Shown piece after piece: positions 45,351 to 55,900 of a stretch of DNA of 64,000 nucleotides (the first letter of the stretch is position 1; each line of letters opens with the position of its first letter). Location of the stretch: NCBI RefSeq assembly GCF_033118175.1, contig NC_083701.1, forward strand, positions 55,503,001 through 55,567,000, read 5' to 3'. The notes beneath the pieces are model-generated. The model was not told the origin of the DNA. It saw only the letters and a program-made list of their open reading frames with translations, and ran no database searches. The translations under genes and the position numbers were made by a program. The DNA is from Dama dama (lineage: Eukaryota; Chordata; Mammalia; Artiodactyla; Cervidae).

Positions 45351-45570
45351 CATATGTGCTAAGTTGCTTCAGTTGTGTCCGACTTTTTGAGACCCTTTGG
45401 ACTGTAGTCCCCAAGGCTCCTCTGCTCATGGGATTCTCTAGGCAAGAATACTGGAGTTGGTGCCATTTCCTTCCCTAGGGGATCTTCCCGACTCAGGGCT
45501 CAAACCCATATCTCTTATGTTTCCTGCAGTGGCAGGCGGGTTCTTTACCACTAGCACCACCTGGGAAGCA
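45351..45570 (-). mobile_element. Bov-tA SINE
   Basis: Antisense BovA body and head (sense start tgcttcccaggtggtgctag). It is more diverged than its neighbours. Confidence 0.88.
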
Positions 45571-47129
45571 CCCTCCTCCCCCGCCAAATATACTTTATAT
45601 ATTTAGGGAAGCAAATTGTTCTTCAGTCAATAACAATCAATTCTGACTCATATTTATTATTCATAGCCTGAAAAATCTTCAAATAGAGAAGACAATTTAA
45701 AAAACATTTTAATACAGAGATTAACAAAGAAAATTGTTTAAAGAAGATGATGGTTCTCTTGGAAAATTGCCTTTGATGTAAATACAAGAAATCCAAGTAA
45801 AGTAGTAACTTTCCAAAGAAATAATTTTTCAGTGAAATCATCTCTATGGTATGTTTACTAATGTATATGATTAATGAATATTAATTATGGCAAACTCATA
45901 TAATTAATGCAGTAGTTTGTTACAAGATGTTAATAAGACCAATTGAAATATTTAAAAAGGATTTATTTGCTTATTTTAATCATATTGCTAGTTAATATCT
46001 CTAGCAGTATAGAGCAGAGGTCTGAGTTGTTAGTCACAGGTTCCTTTCCAATTTTGAGAATTTAAAGAAGCCATGATCAAGATTATCTATTAATATAGTT
46101 ACCAATTATGTACATATTTTTGGCACATTATACCTCAAATTAATGTTGTTCTCATTTATAGATTAATTTATATAATCTATAAAAAATGCAAAGTAGAAAA
46201 TAAAATCACAAATAATTTCTAAAACTGACTCCTGAGGTTTTAAAATGTTTATTTTATCACATTTTAGAATTTGTATCCCTTTCTCTGAATACCCTAATAC
46301 ATGATTTTTTTCATGAATTTAAAAAGTTGATTTATTAGTAGTGGCAGCAGTGAGAATTTCTGTTACATAACAGTTGTCAGATAGAATGGTTTAAGACCAA
46401 TTTCTCTAAAATAGGTTTTGTTCATTATTTCCATAAATTTAATTTAATGCATTATCTCTCTTGTTCATATATTAGGTAGGTTTATTTAGTACCTTACTAC
46501 ATACTGCAGCTAACTCTCCTGAAAGTTGTGTGTCCATCAGTATTGTTTATAATCAGGTATTTTGTTGCTAGAGTATTGAGAGATTTCTGTAGTCGTGAGA
46601 GAGAAATCATGTTTTAAAAATTTACAGCAAACTGTATCACAACCCTGGCCTTCTTACTATCTAATCATAAGCAGAAAAAGTTTAGTTAAATTTCTATAAT
46701 ATTAAAGAATTGTTGTCTATTCAGTTGGTTTTTATCTGCTGTTAATCTGCAACACAAATGACTGGACTCTTCAACTTGTCTACTCTTTGATTTTTATCAA
46801 AAAGTGGATTGAATGAAACAGTGTGAAAGGGAAATAATTGTTTGGACGCATAGTTTGTTTATTCCTTTAACCAGTCTCCTTTTTAACCTGAATTTTAATC
46901 TGTTTTTTAGTCTGAACCAAAATGGATTTCCAGAAGCTGTTTACTTAGATTCCATTGTTTTGGGGACCTCACTTATATCTTCCCACCAGATCCCAAAGAA
47001 CTGTCTCAAGGTCTGTTGAGGGTTCTTTCATGTCACAATTAATGCTGTCAAAGGTGTTCTCATAAATCTTACACTGATGTATCAAGAACCTTTTGGACAT
47101 CGTGATCAGATGAAAGAGTTTCAGATGCC
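45571..47129. other. Repeat-poor AT-rich stretch, no gene recognised
   Basis: No recognisable transposable element or motif-bearing open frame in about 1.5 kb. Confidence 0.4.
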
Positions 47130-47400
47130 ATAATCTCAACACAGTCACTGTTATTCCTGAATTTACTTTAACTACTAAACCTGCTTATCTTCCTGTGTTC
47201 CCTTTCCCAATAATTAGAGTAACTATGCAATTTGCCACATCAGTCAATCACTAATATTTACCATTCCGTCTATGAGCTATCTCTAAAATCCATCCACCTT
47301 TCACAAGCCTCACTGCCCTAACTTAGTATTACTGATAATTTCCTTTTTGCCCCAAGCTCCACTATGGCTCACCAAGGCACTGTCACTGATGCTGTTTATT
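47130..47400 (+). mobile_element. L2 LINE-like fragment
   Basis: 'cttcctgtgttccctttccc', 'ctctaaaatccatccacctt' and 'cacaagcctcactgcc' follow the same L2-type region seen at 14,300. Confidence 0.45.
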
Positions 47401-47679
47401 TAACACTTGAAATTTTGTTCATAATGGATTTTTAAAAATTATTTTTGGTTTAAAAATATTTTGTTAAAATATTTTAGCATTAATATTGACACTAATTAAT
47501 ATTTTAATATCAATTTTATAGAAACTTAAATATATTATTATGTGTTATTTATCTTGGTTTTGGAGTTTGGGGTTAAATTTTGTGCCTGAGGCAAGTACCT
47601 CACTCACTTTAGTCCCAACAGTGTTTCCCAGATGCCCATTTCTTGGCTTCCCTAGTTTTCTTTTTCACCTGTATGTATA

Positions 47680-47880
47680 TGAAATCACTCAGTCTTGTCC
47701 GACTCTTTGCGACCCCTTGGACTGTAGCCTACCACACTTCTTCGTCCATGGGATTTTCTAGGCAACAGTACTGGAGTGGGTTGCCATTTCCTTCTCCAGA
47801 GGATCTTCCTGACCCAGGGATCAAACCCGGGTCTCCCTCACTATAGGCAGATGCTTTACCATCTGAGCCACCAGGGGAAC
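47680..47880 (-). mobile_element. Bov-tA SINE
   Basis: Antisense BovA body and full head (sense start gttcccctggtggctcagat). CpGs are partly retained. Confidence 0.9.
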
Positions 47881-48107
47881 AAAATATGTGCAAAGGATTA
47901 GAGGATGGGAGGCAGGGGGAGCAGAGGGATCAGGACTTTTCCTTCTAGTCTAAAGCTGTTACAAGGGAGATGAGAGGAAGACTTAATACCAAGTAAAATT
48001 TAAATTGTTAGTAATTACCTTGGACTGATCACTCAATTTCTGATTAAGATCATATCTGCAATTCAAAGTAACTGCAGGCTGAAGTACCTGAGAGGTAATG
48101 GAATAGT

Positions 48108-48311
48108 GGGCTTCCCTGGTAGCTCAGCTGGTAAAGAATCTGCTTGCAATGCAGGACACCCCAGTTTGATCCCTAGGTCAGGAAGATCCCCTGGAGAAGG
48201 GATAGGCTACCCACTCCAGTATTCTTGCCTGGAGAATGCCCATGGACAGAGGAACCTGGCAGGCTATCGTCCATAAGGTCGCCAAGAGTCAGACATGACT
48301 GAGCACAGCGC
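48108..48311 (+). mobile_element. Bov-tA SINE
   Basis: Complete element beginning gggcttccctggtagctcag and ending gactgagcacagcg. The flank tggaat (about 48,099-48,104 and 48,314-48,319) is a possible short target-site duplication. Confidence 0.9.
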
Positions 48312-48532
48312 AGTGGAATGGCATCATGCCCACTACTGTTTCATCTAGGGCTGAGTGAACTTTCCTCCTTCAACTAAATAAGGGGAAAGATCAAAACAGA
48401 AAAATTCTGATGTTCCTAGTTATGTCACAAGCCAGGCTTGCTTTACATATTGACCATGTAAATTTATTTGATTGCTATATCTCCTCATTAAGAAGGTTCA
48501 CTTTTAAAATCTAGAATGGTGCCCAGTGCGTG

Positions 48533-48749
48533 CGTGCTAACTTGGTTCAGTCATGTCTGACTCTGTGTGATGTTATGGATTGTAGCGTGCCAGGTTCTTC
48601 TGTCTGTGGCATTCTCCAGGCAAGAATACAGGAGTGGGTTGCCGTGTACACCTCCAGGAGATATTCCCAACCCAGGGATTGAACCCACATCTCTTAAGTC
48701 TCCTGCATTGGCAGGCAGGTTCTTTACCACTAGTGCCACATGGGAAGCC
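48533..48749 (-). mobile_element. Bov-tA SINE inserted in an L2 tail
   Basis: Antisense element. The flanks tgcccagtgcgtg (48,520-48,532) and tgcccaatgcatg (48,750-48,762) match at 11 of 13 bases. With the SINE removed, the neighbours rejoin as an L2 3' tail (tagaatggtgccca then tggtaggagcttgat). Confidence 0.9.
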
Positions 48750-48762
48750 TGCCCAATGCATG

Positions 48763-49337
48763 GTAGGAGCTTGATATTTGGCATTTGCTATTCATTTATT
48801 CAATAAATATTTATAAAAATCTACTATGAGCTATCTATATTTCCATCTGCTAAGAACAGAGAGTGATCAAAGCAGGCAAACTACAGAGAATCATTCCTGT
48901 GTGTGCAATAAAGATTTAAATAAATGAGTCAACCACAATTCTCAGTGTTTCTCTATGAAGATTTACTTGAGTAATTTCTTTATAAATGCACATCAGAGTC
49001 TATCTTGTTTGTTCTGAGGAACAGTTTTGTGAATTTTGTTCTGAATCCAGTAACATCTTTGTTTCTTCTTAATACAATTCTGATTTTGTTCAGGAATCCA
49101 CCTTCCCTTATGAAGGGAAACTCCTATTACCAGGAATTTGACCTGATTAGTTCTAATGAAAGTATATATCCCTCACCCCCCCCACCCCCAATTTGATTGG
49201 GATATAATGCTAATGAAAGTATTTCTAATCTTGTTGGGTATGGTTGGTTTTGGTATGGCCATGCAATTTAGGTCAATTTTTTCTGAGATGTTTTCCAAGG
49301 GCTTTTGGAAAAATTTTCCAGTATTGAAAACCTTATC
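48763..49337. other. Gene-free stretch
   Basis: 'attcatttattcaataaata' (48,792-48,811) and 'agagagtgatcaaagcaggc' resemble the unnamed old dispersed repeat. A C-rich run lies at 49,174-49,190. Confidence 0.4.
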
Positions 49338-49558
49338 AGTGATTCTAAACTGTTGGCAGTTGACCTCTCAGGGGACATTTGGCAATGTCTGGAGACATTT
49401 TTGTTTGTCACAACTTGGGGAATGCTATTGACATCTAGTGGGTAGAGGTCAAGAATGAAGGTCAGCATCCTACACGGCTCAGTAGAGCATAATAAAGAAA
49501 GATGTGGTCCAAATGTCATAGGAGTTAATTGTATCGAGGTGGAGATATCCTGACCAAA
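49338..49558 (+). mobile_element. MER20-like DNA transposon relic
   Basis: The non-autonomous hAT element MER20 is recognised by 'ggggacatttggcaatgtct', 'ggagacatttttgtttgtca', 'tgacatctagtgggtagagg' and 'cagcatcctacacggctcag' in order. The left terminus 'cagtgattctaaactg' fits the terminal inverted repeat. It encodes nothing. MER20 copies elsewhere are known to serve as regulatory elements in placental mammals. Confidence 0.75.
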
Positions 49559-49850
49559 ACACACAGAGAAGCATGTAGCCTGATGATTTCCTACTACCAG
49601 ACAGCCATGGGAAGACTAGCTTTAGGATGAAGCCCAATACCATAGGTGTTAGAAGAAGAGAAGGATCATGGGTTCTTGATTACATCTCCAGGTAGTTGTA
49701 TCAACTGATATTAAAGCTGATCTTGGCTTTGGACTGTCAGTTGTCTGAGCCAACATATTCCCTAATTGCTTCTGCCAATTTGAGCTAGATCATTTTTTCA
49801 TAGCCATTAAAAAACTTTCTAGCCTCTTTAAGCTAGTACATACTTCTGTA

Positions 49851-52104
49851 TTCAGTTCAGTTCAGTCACTCAGTCGTGTCCGACTCTTTGCGACCCCATG
49901 AATTGAAGCACGCCAGGCCTCCCTGTCCACCACCAACTCCTGGAGTTTACTCAAATTCATGTCCATTGAGTCGGTGATGCCATCCAGCCATCTCATCCTC
50001 TGTTATCTCCTTCTCCTCCTGCCCCCAAACCCTCCCAGCATCAGGGTCTTTTCCAGTAAGTCAGCATCAGGTGGTCAAAGTATTGGAGTTTCAGCTTCAG
50101 CATCAGTCCTTCCGATGAACACCCAGGACTGATCTCCTTTAGGATGGACTGGTTGGATCTCCATGCAGTCCAAAGGACTCTCAAGAGTTGTCTCCAACAC
50201 CATAGTTCAGAAGCATCAATTCTTCAGCACTCAACTTTCTTCATAGTCCAACTCTCACATCCATATGTGACCACTGGAAAAACCATAGCCTTGACTAGAT
50301 GGACCTTTGCTGGCAAAGTAATGTCTCTGCTTTTTAATATGCTATCTAGGTTGGTCATAACTTTCCTTCCAAGGAGTAAGAATCTTTTAATTTCATTACT
50401 GCAGTCACCATCTGCAGTGATTTTGGAGCCTCCAAAAATAAAGTCTGACACTGTTTCCACTGTTTCCCCATCTATATCCCATGAAGTGATGGGACCAGAT
50501 GCCATGATCTTAGTTTTCTGAATGTTGAGCTTTAAGCCAACTTTTTCACTCTCCTCTTTCACTTTCATCAAGAGGCTTTTTAGTTCCTCTTCACTTTCTG
50601 CCATAAGGGTGGTGTCATCTGCATATCTGAGGTTATTGATATTTCTCCCAGCAATCTTGATTTCAGCTTGTGCTTCTTCCAACCCAGCGTTTCTCATGAT
50701 GTGCTCTGCATAAAAGTTAAGTAAGAAGGGTGACAATATACAGCCTTGACATACTCCTTTTCCTATTTGGAACCAGTCTGTTGTCCATGTCCAGTTCTAA
50801 CTGTTGCATCCTGACCTGCATATATGTTTTTCAAGGGGCAGGTCAGGTGGTCTGGTATTCCCATCTCTTTCAGAATTTTCCACAGTTTAGTGTGATCCAC
50901 ACAGTCAAAGGCTTTGTCATAGTCAATAAAGGAGAAATAGATGTTTTTCTGGAACTCTTGCTTTTTGGATGATCCAGCGGATGTTGGCAATTTGATCTCT
51001 GGTTCCTCTGCCTCTTCTAAAACCAGCTTGAACATCTGGAAGTTCATGGTTCACGTATTGCTGAAGCCTGGCTTGGAGAATTTTGAGTATTACTTTACTA
51101 GCATGTGAGATGAGTGCAATGGTGCAGTAGTTTGAGCATTCTTTGGGATTGCCTTTCTTTAGGATTGGAATGAAAACTGACCTTTTCCAGTCATGTGGCC
51201 ACTGCTGAGTTTTCCAAATTTGCTTGCATATAGAGTGCAGCACTTTCACAGCATCATCTTTCAGGATTTGAAATAGCTCAACTGGAATTTCATCACCTCC
51301 ACTAGCTTTGTTCGTAGTTATGCTTTCTAAGGCCCACTTGACTTCGCATTCTAGGATGTCTGGCTCTAGGTGAATGATCATACCATCGTGATTATCTTGG
51401 TCGTGAAGATCTTTTTGGTACAGTTCTGTGTATTCTTGCCATCTCTTCTTATATCTTCTGCTTCTGTTAGGTCCATACCATTTCTGTCCTTTATTGAGTC
51501 CATCTTTGCATGAAATGTTCCCTTGGTATCTCTCATTTTCCTGAAGGGATCTCTATTCTTTCCCATTCTGTTGTTTTCCTCTATTTCTTTGCATTGATCG
51601 CTGAGGAAGTCTTTCTTATGTCTCCTTGCTATTCTTTGGAACTCTGTATTCAAATGGGAATATCGTTCCTTTTCTCCTTTGCTTTTCACTTCTCTTTTTT
51701 TCACAGCTATTTGTAAGACCTCCTCAGACAGCCATTTTGCTTTTTTGCATTTCTTTTCCATGGGGATGGTCCTGATCCCTGTCTCCTGTACATTGTCACA
51801 AACCACTGTCCATATTTCATCAGGCACTCTGTCTATCAGATCTAGTCCCTTAAATATATTTATCACTTCCACTGTATAATCATAAAAGATTTGATTTAGG
51901 TCATATCTGAATGGTCTAGTGGTTTTCCCTACTTTCTTCAATTTAAGTCTGAATTTGGCAATAAGGAGTTCATGGTCTGAGCCACAATCAGCTCCTGGTC
52001 TTGTTTTTGCTGGCTGTATAGAGCTTCTCCATCTTTGGCTGCAAAGAATATAATCAATCTGATTTCGGTGTTGACCATCTGGTGATGTCCATGTGTAGAG
52101 TCTT
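49851..52104 (-). mobile_element. 5'-truncated BovB LINE, 2.25 kb, inactive
   Basis: It begins at the left with the complement of the BovB 3' tandem (ttcagttcagttcag) and ends at the right inside the endonuclease C-terminal region (sense agactctacacatggacatc). It keeps longer frames than the plus-strand copy at 27,460-30,837 and so looks younger or better preserved. No target-site duplication was found by eye. Confidence 0.95.
50224..51941 (-). pseudogene. BovB reverse-transcriptase remnant
   Basis: The minus strand reads in order: linker region KVGKTTRPFRYDLNQIFYDY (51,378-51,941), RT fingers QAGFRRGRGTRDQIANIRWI (within 50,923-51,381), palm motif A FIDYDKAFDCVDH (about 50,930-50,892, within 50,763-51,047), and motif C YADD at 50,614-50,625 (within 50,224-50,736). 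The catalytic aspartates of both motifs are intact, but the pieces lie in different frames with changes near 51,380, 50,930 and 50,740, and a stop precedes 50,224. The C-terminal coding part continues left of 50,224. Confidence 0.93.
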
Positions 52105-52320
52105 TTTTATTAGGCAGTGGTAATTCAGTTACTGATTTCATTTTGCTTTGGTTTTCAATCAAAAGATTGTTTTAAGTTTAATAACCATAGGATTTTCTTT
52201 TACCTGAACTTTCTATATAGTCTTTTATTTTAGTTTGATTCATATATTTTATACTGAATATGTGTAGTACACATTTTTAAAAGTGTAAATTTTATTGAAG
52301 TATATAGGTTAGATAATATA

Positions 52321-52850
52321 TTGTTGTTGCTGTTTGGTCACTATGTCATGTCCAACTATTTTCAACCCCATGGACTGTAGCATGCCAGGCTTCCCTGTCC
52401 TTCATTATCACCCAGAGTTTGCTTAAACTCAAGTCCATTGAGTTGGTGATGCTAAGCATCTAACCATCTCATCCTCTGCCACTGCCTTTTCTTCCTGCCC
52501 TCAATCTTTCCCAGAATCACGATCTATTGCAGTGAATCAGCTCTTCACATCAGGTGGCCAAAGTATTAGAGGTTCAGCTTCAGCATCAGTCCTTCTGATG
52601 AATATTCAGCTTTGATTTCTTTTAGGATTGCCTGGTTTGATTTCTTTGCTGTCCAAGGGACTCTCAAGTGCTTTCTCCAGCACCACAATTCAAAAGCATC
52701 AATTCTTTGTCATTCAGCCTTCTTTATGGTCCAGCTCTCATATCTGTACCTGACTACTGGAATAACCATAGCTTTGACTATATAGACCTTTGTCAGCAAA
52801 GTGATGTCTCTGCTTTTTAATACACTATCTTGGTTTGTCATAGCTTTTCT
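52321..52850 (-). mobile_element. Older 5'-truncated BovB LINE
   Basis: Antisense BovB 3' end and RT C-terminal part (sense end at ttgttgttgctgtttggtca). It is visibly more diverged than the neighbouring 49,851-52,104 copy, with extra insertions (ttggtgatgctaagcatcta), and ends at gtcatagcttttct. It has the same orientation but overlaps the same BovB region, so it is a separate, older insertion. Confidence 0.9.
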
Positions 52851-53263
52851 GTGGTGACCCACAAACTGATGAACAATAATACCAAACAAGTTCTCACGCT
52901 GTTGCAAAGATTCTAGGCCCCACATCTGTCATCCCAACCTGGGGATCCAGCAAAGGGATGGGAATCCCCAGGGAATCTGACTTTGAAGAACAGTGGGATT
53001 TTATTATAGAACTCCCACAGGACTGGGGGAAACAGAGACTCTTGGAGACCAAAAACAACATCTTGAGATAACACATAAAAAGGACTAAAGAGATACATGT
53101 TGAATTTTGAATAATTGTATACCAATGTTTTTTTTTTCAATTTTTGTATTATATATTTAATTGTTTTTTATGATCTTTGAAAATTGTATAACAGTACTTG
53201 AAATAACTTGGAAGCAACATGGGAGTCAAAACTCCATCTGTAAGCACTGGTTTAAGAGATTGA
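52851..53263. other. No recognisable feature
   Basis: Unique-looking DNA. A T8 run is at about 53,131. Confidence 0.45.
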
Positions 53264-53484
53264 GGGGCTTCCCAAGTGGTGCTAGTGGTAAAGAACCAGC
53301 CTGCCAATGCAGGGGGCATAAGAGATGCGGGTTCAATCCCTGGGTCGAGAAGATCCCCTGGAGAAGGGATAGACTACTCACGCTAGTATTCTTGCCTGGA
53401 GAATCCCATGGACAGGGGAGCCTGGCAGGCTACCGTCCATAGTATCGCAGAGTCAAACATGACTGAAGTGACTTAAAACAGCAA
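53264..53484 (+). mobile_element. Bov-tA SINE
   Basis: Complete element from ggggcttcccaagtggtgct to gacttaaaacagcaag. A short possible flank gattga lies on both sides. Confidence 0.9.
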
Positions 53485-53510
53485 GGGATTGAAATCTATG
53501 GATTAACCTC

Positions 53511-53530
53511 CTTTTTTTTTTTTTTTTTTC
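53511..53530. repeat. Poly(T) run
   Basis: About 20 T residues with no AATAAA complement nearby, so it is not evidence of a retrocopy. Confidence 0.9.
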
Positions 53531-53771
53531 CCTGCAAATGGTATGTCTAACCATTTTCTTCTTAGGCAAAAACAAATGTGGAGAGTTATGTCAGTTCTCT
53601 TATATCATGAATGTTGTAAAATAGATCTTAAAATATTTACAGAATAGTTGAACCAGCCCTTAAGGATTTTTGAGCTCTTAACCTTCATTTACCAATTTTA
53701 TATTCACTAATTTCCTTCAGATTCTTTGAAACAGATTTGTTTCTCCCATTATATCTCTAAAATAAGAATTA

Positions 53772-53967
53772 TGAAGTGAAAGTGTTAGTCACTCAGTCGT
53801 GTCTAACTCTTTGCGACTCCATGGACTGTAGCCTGCCGGGCTCCTCTGCCCATGGGATTTTCCAGGCAAGAACACTGGAGTGGGTTGCCATTTGCTTCTC
53901 CAAGGGATCTTCCTGACCCAGGGATCAAACTCAGCTCTCCCACATTGCAGACAAGTTCTTTAACATA
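53772..53967 (-). mobile_element. Bov-tA SINE, 5' end incomplete
   Basis: Antisense BovA body and part of the head. The first ~20 bases of the tRNA-like head are missing or replaced after 'ttctttaacatagag'. Confidence 0.88.
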
Positions 53968-54209
53968 GAGACCTACAAAAATGTAATATGAAAATTAGTT
54001 GTCACAAACAACTATATAATATTTTATAAAGCTGAAAAGCTTAATAATAGATATAAGAGATAAATGATAACTGGGCGAAGTGTTTTAGAAACATAAATAT
54101 AGTTTAGTAAAGTCTCAGAAGGGGGGAAAAAGAAAGACATCACCTTGACTAATATATAATTAGCCAACTTATAGTTAAATTTATTTTGTACTGCCAATGT
54201 ATTTATACT

Positions 54210-54426
54210 GGGGCTTCCCTGGTGGCTCAGGGGTTAAAAAAAAAATGTGCTTTGCAATGCAGGAGACGCAGGTTCAATCCCTGGGTCAAGAAGATGCCCT
54301 GGAGAAGAAAATGGCAACCCGCTCCAGTATTCTTGCCTGTAAAATTCCATGCTCAGAGGAGCCTGACAGGCTATAGTCCATGGGGTCGCAAAGAGTCAGA
54401 CATGACTTAGCAACTAAACAACCAAA
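54210..54426 (+). mobile_element. Bov-tA SINE with target-site duplication
   Basis: Complete, with an A9 expansion inside the tRNA-like head (gttaaaaaaaaaatg). The flanks tatttatact (54,200-54,209) and tatttgtact (54,430-54,439) match at nine of ten bases. The internal A-run probably disrupts the internal promoter spacing. Confidence 0.92.
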
Positions 54427-55210
54427 ATATATTTGTACTATCAGGAGAAACTACCACATTTCTTCTTTGTTCATTTTGTCAAATCTCTTGCTAGTCTCGT
54501 ACATAATCTGAAAGTTACTGGGATGTGTAATTAATATAGCATTAGAAGATTTTAGTTAATTTAACCTCTTTTTTCACAGTTTCCTTTTTTCTATATAATT
54601 CTCAGATTCAAATATGCACCTAACTTTTTTAGATAAGACAGATTCACAGTCAAAACACTTAAGGCCCTGTTGCTAAATGAGAGAAAGAGAGATTCAGAAG
54701 TTTTGGATATTTATATGTCACTTGCAGACTCTAGGGATAAAAAGGGTTCTTTTGGCACAATGCCTTGTATAGAAGAAAGCAGAGCATGGGAGGGAGGGAA
54801 TTCCAGAGCCTTAGGACCCTGACCTAGGGACTTTCTCTTCAATTCCTAGACCATCAATCCTGAGATCTGCCAATTGCCTTGAGTCAGTGGTGGGGGAGTT
54901 AGGTATGGGGTTAGAATGTCAAAAGACTTCCTGGCAGGGTGAGTCCTGGAGCCTTGAAGTTGAAGGTAACATTTCCAGATACTTTCAGAGTTGTTGGAAG
55001 TGTCAGGAACCAATGATTTGTGAGCTCTGTCCTTACTCATGCTTCACCTCTCTAACCTTTGTCCAGGGCTGGCCTGCACAAGTGCTGTAAGCAGCTGCCA
55101 GCGAAGTGTGATTTGAAGGGCATCGAAAGGTCCTCTTGGCCCTAATTCTTTTCCCCTGGGTCTGTCATAACTTCCCCATTTCCTAGCAGAGCTCTGGCTC
55201 AAAAAATATT
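54427..55210. other. Repeat-poor stretch, no gene recognised
   Basis: Slightly GC-richer DNA around 54,780-55,200. No repeat or motif-bearing open frame was recognised. Confidence 0.4.
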
Positions 55211-55262
55211 GGATGGATGTATGGATAAATGGATGGATGGATGAATAGATGGATGAACGAGT
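55211..55262. repeat. Imperfect (GGAT)n microsatellite
   Basis: ggatggatgtatggataaat then ggatggatggatgaatagat, an interrupted tetranucleotide array of about 12 units. It gives a false minus-strand open frame rich in His, Pro and Ser. Confidence 0.9.
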
Positions 55263-55900
55263 GAATTTATTCAGCACATATATATTAGTAGTTACTGTAT
55301 GCCAGGTATTACACAAAACCCAGAATATCTGACAATAAGCATGATCAGTATGTTTCTACTTTTCACAAGACTCAAAGTCTAGTTAGACGAAAAGAACAAA
55401 ATAAGTACAATTTTAAGTGAGGGTTCAAAAAGCTTAGAAGGAAATAAACATGGTGCTAAGGGAAATGGACATGAGAAGGCATTTCAGATATAAAAAATAG
55501 CCCTGTTTGAAAGGTGAAGATATTGGCAGGAAGGAATGGTGTAAGCCCTTGCCCCTGTTTAGGTGCTTGGGAAGCTTTGCCCATGAAAGAGTGAAAGCAG
55601 AGCACTGAGAGCACCAGGGACTCTTGATATAGGGAAACTGTTTGAGGAAGGGGAAACCGAGTCCCCAGATTGAGCTGAGTGGAGCCTGGAACAGAGAGGG
55701 CCTTAGCAGACCAGGACAGAGCCTCTAGAAACCTGGAGGAGGGTGTCCAGAACCAACTGGCCAGAGTCTCACTGGGATGATGCATCCTGAGATTCCAAGC
55801 TGATAGATGAGCCGCACTAACAATATCTGAATGTGAAAAGTGGTGCGTAAGAAGGTGCTTTTTTGATGGAGAGGTGACACAGTATATCAGAGATCAAAGA
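55263..55900. other. Probable unassigned ancient repeat
   Basis: 'actgtatgccaggtattaca', 'caagactcaaagtctagtta' and 'aaacatggtgctaagggaaa' follow the order of the unnamed old dispersed repeat suspected elsewhere. A minus-strand open frame of 109 codons (55,456-55,785) overlaps it and is not gene-like. Confidence 0.35.

Noticed and set aside
53511..53530. Poly(T) run as a retrocopy or L1 tail
   Set aside because: No polyadenylation signal and no L1 3' sequence beside it.
55044..55316. Periodic GGAT/GGATGAAT units as a CRISPR-like or satellite array
   Set aside because: It is a simple tetranucleotide microsatellite with no spacers.
55456..55785. 109-codon minus-strand open frame
   Set aside because: It overlaps what looks like an old dispersed repeat and has no domain signature.
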